A stretch of DNA of 64,000 bases, taken from NCBI GenBank assembly GCA_940671915.1, contig CALNVZ010001263.1, positions 19,631 to 83,630 on the forward strand, in the 5' to 3' direction. Below the pieces are notes generated by a model. That model was given only the letters and a program-made list of their open reading frames with translations, was not told the DNA's origin and did no database searches. Position 1 is the first letter of the stretch. Each line of letters starts with the position of its first letter. This DNA is from Paracentrotus lividus (lineage: Eukaryota > Echinodermata > Echinoidea > Camarodonta > Echinidae). The position numbers and the translations under genes are program-made. Below are positions 10,562 through 21,773 of this stretch, piece after piece.

Positions 10562-11602
10562 GGGTCAGATGCATAAAAAATAGCAATTGCTTTTTCTAGG
10601 CTTTAGCTTGATTCCGTATGCATAAAAATGAGCAATTGCTTACAAGCAAAAGCTTTTGCTAGTAAGCTCAAGCAATTGCTAACTGCCTGCTAGCACTTGC
10701 TTGATGATTTAGCAACTGCTAAAAAGTGTATGCATAAAGCAAACATTTTGCTAGTGCGCTTAGGCATTTGCTCGTGTTTTGTCAAGCTCCTTCATAGCAG
10801 CTTGAGCGTTTGCTTGATCAAGACATTCACGGTTAATCATCATGTTTATGCATGTGAGAGAAATATCTAAGGTGCACAGGAACAAAATTAATCGAGAAGA
10901 AATTATCAGAATTTTTTTTCGTTTCGATAAAAAGAATGTGGAATGAATGGCTTACAGATTCTTACAAGAACACGATGAAACAGGGGAAGGATGCATTACA
11001 CCGGTGCTCCATTACCTGGCGGACCCAGGGTTCCAAGCATCAGTGGGGGGAGTGTTGGGAATAAGCCAGGCTACTGTTTCTCGACATATCTAAGGAATAT
11101 ATTTATGTAATTAGTCAATAAAAACACAGAGGAAACCATAGTTCTGTGAGATAGAACACCGGAATTAGAAGCAAAGTTTTCCTGAATTCAGAAATTTCCT
11201 GAAAAGCAGTGTCTCTGTGTATTTCACAATCTTTTTGAACGGTTAACATGGTTAATCAAACCAATAATTGGTAACTTTATTTTTATTTTTTAAAACTTTA
11301 TGAAGAATATGCAAAAAAGTGAAGTTGTCTATTTTTCAGTATCTCTTCCCAAATCATCTCACCTTCCTTTGCATACGAGTCTCGCCTTTGTTTTGTGAGT
11401 CGTGTTCGCATCAGCGTGACGTCGCTATTGTTGAATCCGCTAGCAATGCTCGCTTAAGGCAAGCAAAGGGTTTGAGCACTAGCAAAAGGTTATGCATACG
11501 AAATTTAGCAATGGCTTTGGCTTGATCTTTCGCTTGGCTTGCAATTGCTTTTGCTTGAAGCAATTGCTTTTAAGCAATTGCTACTTTTTATGCATCTGAC
11601 CC
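10562..11602. mobile_element. Harbinger-derived element with GGGTCAGATGCATA ends
   Basis: GGGTCAGATGCATAAAAA at the left is mirrored by TTTTTATGCATCTGACCC ending at 11602. Inside the ends AGCAATTGCT and CAAGC motifs repeat many times on both sides, giving long imperfect arms (10580-10800 and 11420-11590). The middle carries a broken HARBI1-like coding fragment. AAT borders both ends and may be the target duplication. The element no longer encodes a complete nuclease. Confidence 0.75.
10842..11093 (+). pseudogene. HARBI1-like nuclease N-terminal fragment, broken
   Basis: One reading frame runs from ATG 10842, meets TGA at 10944-10946, resumes at ATG 10947 and ends with TAA at 11091. The second part encodes 48 residues ending LGISQATVSRHI. 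This is the helix-turn-helix signature found near the N terminus of PIF/Harbinger transposases and HARBI1, where a strand like GISQSTVSR precedes the DDE nuclease. The stop at 10944 falls in a context where a tryptophan codon would fit (TGA for TGG). No DDE nuclease follows. It is a remnant inside the TIR element at 10562-11602 and marks its superfamily. The family call rests on the HTH motif only. Confidence 0.6.
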
Positions 11603-12057
11603 AATAACTCAAATTTAATGAAAAATGGACCTAACCCTTTTGAAAACAAGCACTTCATTTATTTAAAAAGTATTTCCTCGAGCAAGGCTTTTTTTTCTTC
11701 ATAAAAGTAAATTTTGGGTCAAAAGTAGACGTTGGTGCTGGTGATATGGGGGTTGCGGATGTGGAATTTAATGCTACAGTCACACAAACACTTACGGTAA
11801 AGTTACGTACGGTTGCGTCCAAAAATTCTTTCCTTTTCTGCGGATCCCCACTCATGCCTTCCCGTCATAGTCTGCAGTGGAAATAGTGATAATTTCATTC
11901 ATACAATAAAACAAAGAAATACATAATAAATGATAGAACAGTAGATGAAATAAGATTTAAACAACAAAAACGGAACTGCACGTAAGTGTCTGTGTGACTG
12001 CAGCATCAGGGGTTGTGGAATGATGGGGGGGGGGGTCATTTGGTATTTTCTGTGTAA
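11603..12057. other. Spacer with MITE remnant
   Basis: Near 11622-11648 ATGGACCTAACCCTTTTG is one end of the family at 4150 and 7944, without a partner. The rest is AT-rich with a G-run near 12026-12035. A 66-codon minus-strand frame (11655-11855) is not recognised and lacks any support. Confidence 0.5.
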
Positions 12058-12462
12058 AGGCGGGCTCACGCTATGCGACTTGCTGCGGTGCGATTTTTCA
12101 GGAAAACTTTAATATTATCTGATACAAACATTCAAAAAGGAAATTCATAATGTTCAAAGTTGTGGGTATTCCTATGAATATCAAAATTGAATTTCAAGGC
12201 GATTGCGAACCCCCTTCTCTGTATAAAATTTAATTGTTTCCAAATCGCAGTGACGTCAGTGCGATCTTGCGATTTTAAGGTAATTTGACCTTTACATATA
12301 ATCAAAGACCCGCATTGGAACAAAATTTTGATAAAATTGTTCCTTTACAATTTTTACATCTCATAAGAGAACTTTGCATGTTTCAAATGTCGCATTAATA
12401 ATGCAAACTACTGTTTGTTTAAAAAATCGCACCTCAGCAAGTCGCATAGTGTGAGCCCGCCT
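12058..12462. mobile_element. MITE with AGGCGGGCTCACGCTATGCG ends
   Basis: Terminal inverted repeats of about 40 bp: AGGCGGGCTCACGCTATGCG at the left and CGCATAGTGTGAGCCCGCCT at the right end, differing at few positions. TAA is duplicated exactly at 12055-12057 and 12463-12465. The 3 bp TWA duplication fits PIF/Harbinger MITEs. Confidence 0.85.
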
Positions 12463-12569
12463 TAAAACAGCAATAAAAAATTCTGCATATGAAGTATTCA
12501 AATGATTAATAAAAACATTATTTAACTAACCACAAGAATTTCATCTCTTGCCAAAATAATTCAGAAATT

Positions 12570-12730
12570 TAAGACAGATTATCCCTCTCAAATCATAGAC
12601 TATCGACCAATTTATTATTAACAAGCATTTCCCAAATTCTAGAAAAATATCAAATCATCCTCCATTTTCAGCACAAAATGTTGAGTACCACAGGGTTCGA
12701 TCTTAGGTCTTGTTACAACGCTCAACTTGG
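12570..12730 (+). pseudogene. Non-LTR reverse transcriptase fragment, decayed
   Basis: In shifting plus frames the sequence encodes DYRPI, then LLTSISQILEK, and after a gap VPQGSILG (12685-12708). These are the conserved blocks of non-LTR (LINE) reverse transcriptases: YRPISLL...ILEK near the start of the RT domain and VPQGSILGP ahead of the catalytic block. A one-base loss separates the YRPI and LLTS blocks, and the ~100 residues normally between ILEK and VPQG are missing. The catalytic YxDD block is not found, so it cannot be active. Clade not assignable. Confidence 0.7.
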
Positions 12731-13230
12731 AATTAAAAAAAAAAAACATTTGGTTCAAATGAAACAAACGGTAAATTGCCAATTTGGTCCAAAGGCCAGT
12801 TGACTAATGACCGTTTAGCCTAATCCAATGGTCTATATTCCATTTCGTCTGATTACATTTAGGTCTAAATGTTACTTCACTTATGTACCATTTTGTCTAA
12901 ATCTCATTATGTATAATGTCAATATCGTCTGATATCCAATTGGTCTATTACCATTTGATCGATTCATGTACCTGACTAAATATATACCAAATATTCATCT
13001 GGTAATGAGAACAAAAAGGCATTAGAACGTCGGACGAATCGACAATTAAACCAAGTAGTTATTAGATCAAGCGAGAATTAGACGCCACGGGAAAAGTGCA
13101 TTATAAATAATATTATTATGATTATTAAGTATGTATAGGCCTAAGACCAAATTGAAGTTAGCCAAACTGTTAATGGACCAAATGGGTTTATCCCATGTGG
13201 TATTAGACGCTCATAAAATAGGGCCAACTG
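12731..13230. repeat. Degenerate GTCTAA/CCATTTG-rich repeat
   Basis: Short motifs such as GGTCTA, CCATTTCGTCTG and their complements recur on both strands, with GGTCCAAA near 12788 facing GGACCAAATGGG near 13175. This resembles an old inverted-repeat element but I cannot fix its ends. Confidence 0.4.
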
Positions 13231-14181
13231 CACTGTTGGAACACGGTTTAAAAAATTTACTGTTAAAAAAATGTTGTTAAAAGTTAAACATTCTTGTTTA
13301 ATATTTAAACATTGTTGTTTAAACCGGAAAAGTGTGAGGTTTTATAAGCCTTAAACAAGACCTGTCATGACGAACCAGTCCGTTTGAGGACAATATACCC
13401 TACTTGCAACTCTATTAGTTCTCTTTTCCAAGTGTGACCAGGGACGTGAGAGGAGACCCTGGTGTGACAAACACTTCAACCAAGATATCTATCTAAAAAA
13501 ACATCTGTTCCTTGACCCTCGGTCCAAACAGTGGGTCACCCAGGTCACAAGCTGGGGGCCAATATTGTTTACATTAAACGATCAAGATGTCTGTATCGAT
13601 ACATTTTTATTAGTTTTTTATTCTTGTACTTCCTTATTCCGAGGGTCGATTTTCTTCGTTCGAAATTGAAAACGAATTAACAATTTGATTTCCTAAATAT
13701 AATATTCCTTTGAAAACTTTAAAAAATATCAAATACAATAATTTCATTCCCATGGGCCGAAAACAGACAGAGCTACTCTTACGTAATATCACAGCTGTTG
13801 TTTATCATGAACCCTGGCTCAACGCTCAGGCTAGCCAGCAGAATTGAAAAGTTAGATAACAGGGATTACCTGGCCATATGCAGGGTCGATAGTGCTTGGA
13901 AATGAATATCTTAGAGCTTCAAACGAGGTTTTTTGATAGGGGGTATAGGACCTGAATTCGGCTCTGAAACTCAGGTAGGCTTGCAAACGAGGAGTTGACG
14001 TAATGTTTAGAGACATATTACACTGTATTAAACAAGTTAATGTTTAAACAGGCCTAGTCAAATGTCACGTGATAGCCATGAGCTAATGGCATCGCTCGTT
14101 ACATGCAAGGTAAATCGGCGCAACATTTCCAGCATGGCGAAGGACTTATGGCTCAAACATTAAATAAATGTATGTTCAGAT

Positions 14182-14255
14182 GTGTTGGCTCAGTTTATAG
14201 AGCGTCTGCCTCATAATCTAAAAGTCGTGAGTTCGATACCCGGCCGCGTTAACCA
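14182..14255 (+). pseudogene. tRNA-Met-like relic (CAT anticodon)
   Basis: The stretch has a perfect 4 bp D-stem GCTC/GAGC, an anticodon loop CTCATAA with anticodon CAT, and a T-loop GAGTTCGATACC. The CTCATAATCT...GTCGTGAGTTCGA run closely resembles elongator tRNA-Met. The anticodon, T and acceptor stems pair poorly, so this is a tRNA pseudogene or SINE head, not a working gene. Confidence 0.6.
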
Positions 14256-14294
14256 AAAGTCGGAGCGTTTTTATTTTGGAGAGAAGCGTTAATA

Positions 14295-15874
14295 CCCCTG
14301 TCACACTGAGCTCGTTCCTACTACGTCCTTGCAATTTTTTCCGAACGGGCATAGTCTGTGTGTAAACTGAGTGGACGTAGTAAATATTTCTTACGATCTG
14401 TTTACGAACTTCATGGACTAGCTCGGTCGGATTTTCAAAAAAAAGTGTTAAAAAAATCGGTCGCCCATCTCGTGCTAAAATTTAACGGGGTGGCAACGTA
14501 CCTGAAACGAGATGGACGTACTACAAACGAAATTGCCGTACTTAAATCGTTCTGAAGTTACGAAGACGCATGAGGTCTGGCAAAAACGGGCAAGGTTTTT
14601 TTTTTTATGGGAAACGGGCACGCATTTGCGTTCAACACGTTCTAGCCACAGATAATGACGAAGTAAGAACGAGACGAACTTTCTGGAGGCCGTTTGGTCG
14701 ACGTAAGAACGAGTAAGAACGGATTTTGACGGATTAAAATCACCCAGAACTAGTTAGGTCGGGACGAAACGCATTGGAAACGAGTTGGAACTGACTAAGA
14801 ACGGGTTGCAAACTAACTGGGGACGGGTTTGGATTGTTTCAGACGGGCTCTGTTTCGTGGAAACGGTAATTTTCGCCCGACTTCAACTAGATACAAACGG
14901 ACTGCAGACGAGGCAGAGACGTGATGGACGTATTGAGGACTGTATACAAACGTTGTTCATCTTAATCCAGAAATAATTAGGTCAAATGTACGCGTTCTTT
15001 TCGGACCAATGACCGTTTTTCGTATTTATTCTAAAAGTTGTGAGATTTCTGTAATTGTAACAATTAATGTGTGGCAATTTAAAAACAGCTGATCTATTCG
15101 CTTCTACTATCACCCTGAACAATTTCTTACCATGTTATTGAAATTATTGCAGAACGGGCTTAATCTATGAACACACGGAGTGGACGTACTTGAGACCTAT
15201 TTCAATCTGCTCAGGACTTTATAGCACGGGCTTGGATAGCAATACGTTTCAATTTTTAAACAGAACGGCATGTCATAATTCCCGTCACACTGAACTAGTT
15301 CTCACTGCGTTCTTGGTAGTTCTTGGTGAACGGGCTCAATCTGTTTACAGACGGACTTAACGTAGTACAGACCTTTTTTAATCTAGTACAGACCGTTTAC
15401 AATCTCTTTACGAACTTGGTGAACGGGCCCGAACGGAGACAACGGAAAGGCATTCCGATTTTTTTTAACATGTTAAAAAAAAATCGTACTGGCTTCCAGT
15501 TCTAAAATTAACGTAGTGACAACGTTCCTTTAACGGGTAGGACTTACTCTGAACGAGAACGCCGTACTACGATCATGGTACCTAACTTTTATCATGCTAC
15601 GCATAGGCACTTTATTGACGGTTTGGACGTGCTACGAACGGTATAGAGTGAACGAGCCGTTTACTTGGTCTGAACTGGATAACAACGTATTGCGGACGCG
15701 ATAAAGACGGAATTGACGTTACGAGAACTATTTATGAACTGCCTAGAATCGTATTCAAGAAATTATTTTTCAAAGTTATAAGTTCCAACCCGACCAAAGC
15801 CCGTTCAGCATTTTTTTAAAGAACGGGCAAGAACGTTATAGAACGTATAGAACGACCTCAGTATGACGGCCCCC
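14295..15874 (-). mobile_element. GTCACACTGA-family element, minus orientation
   Basis: Read on the minus strand it starts GGGGGCCGTCATACTGAGG and ends at 14295 with a CACTGAG/GTGACAGGGG terminus. The family recurs at 21774-25030, 60960-61094 and 61318-64000. It is filled with short motifs such as GAACGGGC, TACGTCC and AACGTT. An internal CCCGTCACACTGAACTAG near 15282 repeats the terminal motif. No transposase; frames are open only because stops are rare in the motif mix. Confidence 0.75.
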
Positions 15875-16136
15875 TAAACAATACTGTTGATATTTTAAAC
15901 AACCATTAAACAACAGGTTGTTTAAACTTTTAAACTACAAGAGTGTTAAAGTTTTAAACAACGACAGATTGTTCAATTTTTTAAACAACGCTGTGCGATT
16001 CACCGGTTAACACGCAGTTGTTTAAGATTTTAAACAACTTGTTTAATTTTTTTTCTAACAGTGTGCTGTGACCAGGTGGATATAAACACAACAAACTCTC
16101 TCTCAATACTAGCAAAAAAAAAAAACCTTTATATAG

Positions 16137-17836
16137 GGTAAATTGGGGTAAGTGGGACACTTAAGCATTAACGTAAGCATTACAAATATATTGAATACTC
16201 AATAAAGCAATGATATACCTCATTTTGAAGGTTATTTAATTAGATATAAACGTTTTAGAAATATTTTGGTTAAAAAATTCCTCCAAATAAAGGTCAATGT
16301 GACAATATTAATCATTACTACTCTATTGTCCAACTTGCCCCGTTAGGTTGGGGTAAGTGGGTAAAAGCAATGAATTGTGTGGAATGAAGATCTCTGTCTT
16401 CACAAACTTTGTTTATATTGAAATACTATTGAAATTGGTGCGTCCCACTTACCCCAAGCATGTGGGGGTAAATGGGACCGTTCAATTAATACAATTGCTC
16501 TAAGTTTTTTGTTTACATCATATTTCATCGTAGATATTTTCTAGGTTTAAATTTAATTTGTGAACAATTTCAATGCCAAGATGCCAAGTTACTCTTAAAA
16601 CAAAAGAGATCTGGAAAATACAAGGACCAGTTTACGGATCACCATGATTTCTGAAATAGCTAAATGACAATCATTTTATGTCAAGACGTGAGATGTTACG
16701 GATTTTTAACGATTATTTTCCCCATAACTGTCAATTTTTCCCCAAACAGGCCATATCAATTCTATTCTATGTAAAATGTAAAGTTAACGTATATCAATGT
16801 GCGGAATTAAATCGTAATTAAACAAAGCGCGTTTATTATCTAAGAGGCCAGACGCAACAAAGTGACGTTGGAAATACGGCTGAGAAGCGCAGAAATCTAT
16901 ACAGCTGGCTGCAATAAGAAATTAGCTCACAAAAACTCGCATAAGAAGACTTCCCTCCAGTTTAATGGTATTGTCCGTTCGGTTGAGCAATCTCCTCGAG
17001 GAGATGAAAGAAATTGATGAACTTTTATCATTTTGTTAGTTAATAGATTCTCCAGACCAGATGGAGGAAATACACATTTGGGCAAGCTTATAACATTATT
17101 GTGCTGAAGTTGTAATCAGAATATGCAATTCATATAAATTGATGCTCAAAATAATGACATAGATTGTGAACTTGTCACAAGTCTTGTGAAGACGCCGTTA
17201 ACATGTTTCTATGCGATATGCATCTGATAAGCGTAAATATTGACTAGTCGAGGAAAGAACCTCTTATGATTATGTTCAAAGTGACAGGACTTTTTTTAAT
17301 CAATTAAAAGGAATGTACCATCTCCGGAAAGCTGAGAATTCAAGCATTTAATTGCCCTGTGAACAATAAGCTATAATAGTATAATGCAGCATCGAGGATC
17401 AAAACTATGCAGCGCATGAGCTATTTTGACAGCAAAATATACCATATTGTACAGGAATTTGAACTGACTAGGCTTTCGAATTGACACAAGTGACAGGACT
17501 TTTTTTCCTTTGCTATAAGTTATTCCTATTTTTGAAAAATTCAGACTCTTAGCGTACTTATTCAAGTTGAACATTTCGTTGAAAAGGTAGTTGCTCACCA
17601 CAATAAAGAAAATAAAGTGAAAAACTGTCCAAAAACAAAAAAGGTCAATGGGCATGTTCGCTTTGAGTAGAATGGCAGCGCCCTCTATCTCTTAAGTTTA
17701 CAACTAGAATTGATATGTGTAATTTGTTGCTAGATGTATGTTTATTCACGCTGAAGTTGTTCCTCCATCAAGGCATGTCTTAATCATATGCATATTATGC
17801 AGTTCCCCAAAAGTGTCCCACTTACCCCAATTTACC
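16137..17836. mobile_element. GGGGTAAGTGGGAC-family element
   Basis: GGTAAATTGGGGTAAGTGGG at 16137 is mirrored by CCCACTTACCCCAATTTACC ending at 17836. Internal copies of the terminal motif lie near 16345 and 16440-16485. Its middle holds copy B of the ACATATCAATTCTA family (16752-17718); without that insertion it would be about 730 bp. No coding capacity is seen. Confidence 0.75.
16752..17718. mobile_element. ACATATCAATTCTA-family element, copy B
   Basis: Aligns by eye along its length with copies A and C, including shared blocks such as GTTCAAAGTGACAGGACTTT. Ends CATATCAATTCTA and TAGAATTGATATG. It lacks both insertions present in copy A, which fixes their boundaries. Confidence 0.8.
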
Positions 17837-18069
17837 ATACTTTAGACATGTATTGTCTTAACATATTATTTCATGAAGACATTCTTATACACGTAGAAAA
17901 CTGTTTTCAAAGTTATTGTAGGTTTTATAAAATAGGAAATAATGGAAATTCTTATGTAAATTCTAGACTGTGTGAATGTATATGGTTAGAATTTATATCA
18001 GTTCCTGAAAAAAAAACCCCAAAAAACAACAAACTTTTAGACAGTAGTAATGTTTGCATGTTAGGCTTT

Positions 18070-18570
18070 ACAGGTATAGGTATTTCATATAAATTGAAAT
18101 ATCATATTCCTCAAAATTCATTATCTATGCTACATAATTCATTCAATATGTGCAATATATCTTTTACAACAAAGTATATGGTAATTGTAGGAAGACAAAG
18201 ATAGATACCTTATTACGTCTCCAAAAGAAAGCACTCTCAATCACATTGTATAAACCCATACTGATCCTATAAAAAAAAAAAAATCATAATTAAAAACAAA
18301 ATAAAAATTGCTGATACTCGCATGTTTTAAACAGCAATTTTTTAAATTATAGTGCACCATTGGCTCTCAGAAATACTTTAGTGTACAATAGAAATATTTA
18401 CTCCTGTCCTACACGACACCCCAACCTTCATTTAACTAACCCCAAAATAATTCTAGCCCACAAATCGGTATATGACACCATGTCCCTGATGTATGGAATG
18501 ATTTAACCGAAAAAAAAACACTCTGCAATTCTTATATCCAATCATTTGTAAATTTGACACCTGTACACTA
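18070..18570 (+). pseudogene. Non-LTR reverse transcriptase C-terminal fragment, decayed
   Basis: One frame encodes ISYKLKYHIPQNSLSMLHNSF (near 18085-18150). A second frame then gives TKIDTLLRLQKKALSITL (18195-18250), and a third gives VPDVWNDLTEKK (18482-18517). In this order they match the region after the RT domain of LINE polymerases: a KLR..P...L..LYNSF block, then L..LQKKA.R.I, then the terminal WN.LP. block. At least two frameshifts and stops separate the blocks. The upstream RT core and endonuclease are absent, so this is a 5'-truncated dead copy. Clade cannot be set by eye. Confidence 0.7.
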
Positions 18571-18773
18571 CCACATTTGCACGCACTTGCATTTCTCTTC
18601 CTTATTCCTCCCCTCTTTAATTTCACAATAATTATAATTATTTCCCACAGTTTGCTTTATACGTGACATCTGACTTTACATTACAGATTTATTATAAAGG
18701 TTTCATTTAGCTATCTAATCATTTCAGGTATTTTTTGCTTATGTTAGCTGGCCCCTGCATTTATGTCAAGTTA

Positions 18774-19822
18774 TCATAACAATTCTACTCCACGTGAAAT
18801 GTAAATTTAACGTATGGCATTAAATCTTAACATAAAGACGCGTCCATTATTTGGGGAGGGGAAACGCAACAATGCATTCATGAGTTTAGTGGAAATACAG
18901 CTGAGCGGCGCAGAAAATTATACGGCTCCACACAAATGTCAACTAAACCCGCGCTGATGACGGGAAGCGAACAGTTAACAACTGCATGCATTTATTACTT
19001 AGCGTACAAAAACTCGCCTAAGAAAACTTCCCTGTGGTGAAATGGTATTTGTCCGTCAATCTGTTTGAGCAAATTACTAGTGGACATGAAAGAAATAACT
19101 GAACTTTTATCATAGTTTTCGTAGGTAGATGCTTCAGACCAGACTGGGGAAAAAGACATTCTGGCAAGCCTGTAACACGATTGTGCTGAAGTTGTAATCA
19201 GAATCTTTATTTCAAATCTAGATTAATGTTCCAAATTATTGATATAATCATATAATATGATTATTGATATAAATAGTGATCTTGTCACCTCTTGCGAAGA
19301 CGCCGTCCACATGCGATATGCATGTGATATGCGGAAATATTGACCCATCAAGTAAAGATTATATTGTGATAATGTTCAAAGTGACAGGACTTTTTCTTAA
19401 CCAATCGAAATGAATGTACCATCTTTGGAAAGCTGAGAATTCAAGTTTTTAAAAACTACCTGAACAGTAAGCTGTAATATAATTATGCGTTATGCAGGAA
19501 GATGATTATGCAGCGTATGAGCTATTTTGAGAGCAAAATTGGCCATATTGTACAGGAATTTGATCTGACCTGGCTATCGAATTGCCTCAAGTGACAGAAC
19601 TTTTTCTTTTCTTTCCAATTTGTTATTCCTGATATTAAAAAATTCAGAATCTTAGCTTACTTAATCAGAGTGAACATTTATTTGAAAAATTTGTTGCTCG
19701 CCATAATCAAGAAAACAAAGTGAAAAAAACTGTGCAAAATACAAAATGTCTATGGCCGCGTTCGCTTTTCGTAGAGTGATAGCGCCCTCTTTCCCTTAAG
19801 GTTACATCTAGAATTGCTATGT
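18774..19822. mobile_element. ACATATCAATTCTA-family element, copy C
   Basis: Third copy, the closest to copy A by eye (shared GACGCGTCCATTATTTG and TTGCGAAGACGCCGTCCACA). Ends CATAACAATTCTA and TAGAATTGCTATG show one change each. It has a short AT duplication near 19230-19265. No conserved frame. Confidence 0.8.
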
Positions 19823-20511
19823 TACGTAATAACCTCTCCACGTTTTAAATCTATATTTTCTTTAATTGCGATTTAATTGCCACGTTTTTGTATGTGACAA
19901 TTATGTTGTGTATTTGATATGCATTTGTTTTTTATTCATCAATATATACAGAAACATCTGCTAAAAGAAAACAGCAACAATATGCCTTCCTAACACTAAT
20001 TCATAAGGGGAATATATCATGTTTCCTGTTTCGGAAATATGAAAAAAGGGGAACATACTATTTTTCCCCTATTTTTTTTTTTTTATTTCTTTTTTTTTAA
20101 ATATTTTTTGTTGTACCTGGGTACAGCCAACATGTTAGGCTGTGTTGTAAAGTACATAGGGAAATCACTGTACATTCTGTACACCGACATGCATGCATGC
20201 TCATGGTAAACGATCATATTGAGCTTGCATACAATGTATTCATTGAACCAAATTGTCAGGTTTGATAGAGGAGCCATTAGAATCTCTTTCAGATTCAATA
20301 TACAGTTTATCCCGTGACCTTATAACAATATACCAAACATTCTATTTCAAGATCATTTTTGTATTAGTGTTTACTGATAGCAAACTGCGCCTTTTCTCCT
20401 TTGAATCTCTTCCATTTTTTTTAGTGCTTAATTTAGTTTAGATGGTGTTTATTTATTTACTACATTCTTTTAACATTCAATTATGTCCTTCTCATTACCT
20501 AACCCCCCCCC

Positions 20512-20552
<41 letters not shown>

Positions 20553-20867
20553 AACAACAACAGCAACAACATCAAAACAAAACAAAACCCAAAATACAGT
20601 TCCACTAATAGCCTAGGACTTCCTCAGAATTACATCTCCTGATAAAGAAGATTCAAAAGGGAATAAACATCACTACAATTTAAAGTTTATTCATACTACT
20701 TTGTTCAAATACACATATCCCGGTTTTTAGAATTCAACATAATAGGTTACTATATCCATGGACTTACTATGCTATATCTAATGTTTGTCACGATCGTAGA
20801 ATGATTTATTTAGCTCAAGTAAACTTTTATAATATAAATTTGAACAAAGGGTAAAACTTGACATAAA
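19823..20867. other. AT-rich spacer with poly-A
   Basis: No gene recognised. T-rich tract near 20070-20100 and a C-run followed by poly-A (20504-20550). Open frames here are short and low-complexity. Confidence 0.6.
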
Positions 20868-20945
20868 TATACATGGGATTCCATCAGGATTACAAACTAA
20901 GACCACCTAATAACTAGACAGGTGCTCTACCGCCTAAGCTATGGA
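20868..20945 (-). pseudogene. tRNA-like 5' portion
   Basis: On the minus strand TAGCTTAGGCGGTAGAGCAC matches a tRNA A-box and D-arm. A weak anticodon region and a degraded TTTGTAATCC T-arm follow. Probably a tRNA pseudogene or SINE head. Confidence 0.45.
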
Positions 20946-21459
20946 AAGCCTTGATGTTGATATCTGTCCCAGAGAACATCTTAGCTTTAATGCTCGAGTG
21001 ATCAGAAGCTTGAGAACCTGGCATAAACACGCAGGATAGAAATCAAATTGGGGATAAATGGTAGGGACCAAGGTGAAGTGAAAAACTTTTTTTAATGTTA
21101 TAATAACAATATTACAATCATTAGTAAACACATGACACCATAAATAAAGTCTCTAATAATCGTGAAGTAAAACGTGTGATTCGTCTAAAAATCAAAATAT
21201 CTTATTTTGCATCTACAGAGTGAGTCAATAAAAATGTCCCATCATTTTGAAGTTGTCTAGTGAAAATTATGAGCATTTAATTATGTGTTTCATGATTTGT
21301 CTCGGTAAAGTTATCCTCCTAGCATATGCTGGTACCCTTTTTCTTTTGGATCTTTCCACCATGACTGAATAACATGTTATCTTCAGAAGATGGCAAAATC
21401 TCAAGTGCGCCAAATGGCTAGGTGCAGAATAAACAAATTGAGAATTTATTGCTTATGTG

Positions 21460-21612
21460 CACGCGTAAATACCCAAACCCACTACCACCCTCATTTACAC
21501 ATACACACCCCACATACACACCCAAACCCTCTCCACACACACCCACTTACACCCTCCACACACAAATACAAACGTGCGCATACCTTATCTCATCCAAACC
21601 AGCACACACACA

Positions 21613-21650
<38 letters not shown>

Positions 21651-21710
21651 CACAAAAAAACACCACACACACCTTTAAACAACAGACACACATAAACACA
21701 AATCCTCACT
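21460..21710. repeat. (CA)n-rich microsatellite region
   Basis: ACAC/CACCC-rich with a pure CA core near 21600-21650. Threonine/histidine-rich frames here are artefacts of the dinucleotide repeat. Confidence 0.9.
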
Positions 21711-21773
21711 CACACTAACTAAATGTTGTTACGGAATTACTACGTCCCAAACGTTCAATGATGGTCTTGGTAA

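Larger units (their letters stand above)
13231..16063. mobile_element. CACTGTT-ended element with GTTTAAAC-rich arms
   Basis: Left end CACTGTTGGAA (13231) mirrors TTCTAACAGTG ending at 16063. Both sub-terminal zones are packed with TTTAAACAA/TTGTTTAAA motifs (13250-13345 and 15885-16055). The inside carries a tRNA-like relic (14182) and a whole GTCACACTGA-family element (14295-15874). The remaining interior (13346-14180) has no recognised gene. Confidence 0.65.

Noticed and set aside
14182-14255. Functional tRNA-Met gene
   Set aside because: Acceptor, anticodon and T stems pair poorly although the anticodon loop is conserved.
17788-18204. Independent 138-codon gene
   Set aside because: Its last third matches LINE polymerase blocks that continue in other frames beyond its stop; it is part of a dead LINE copy.
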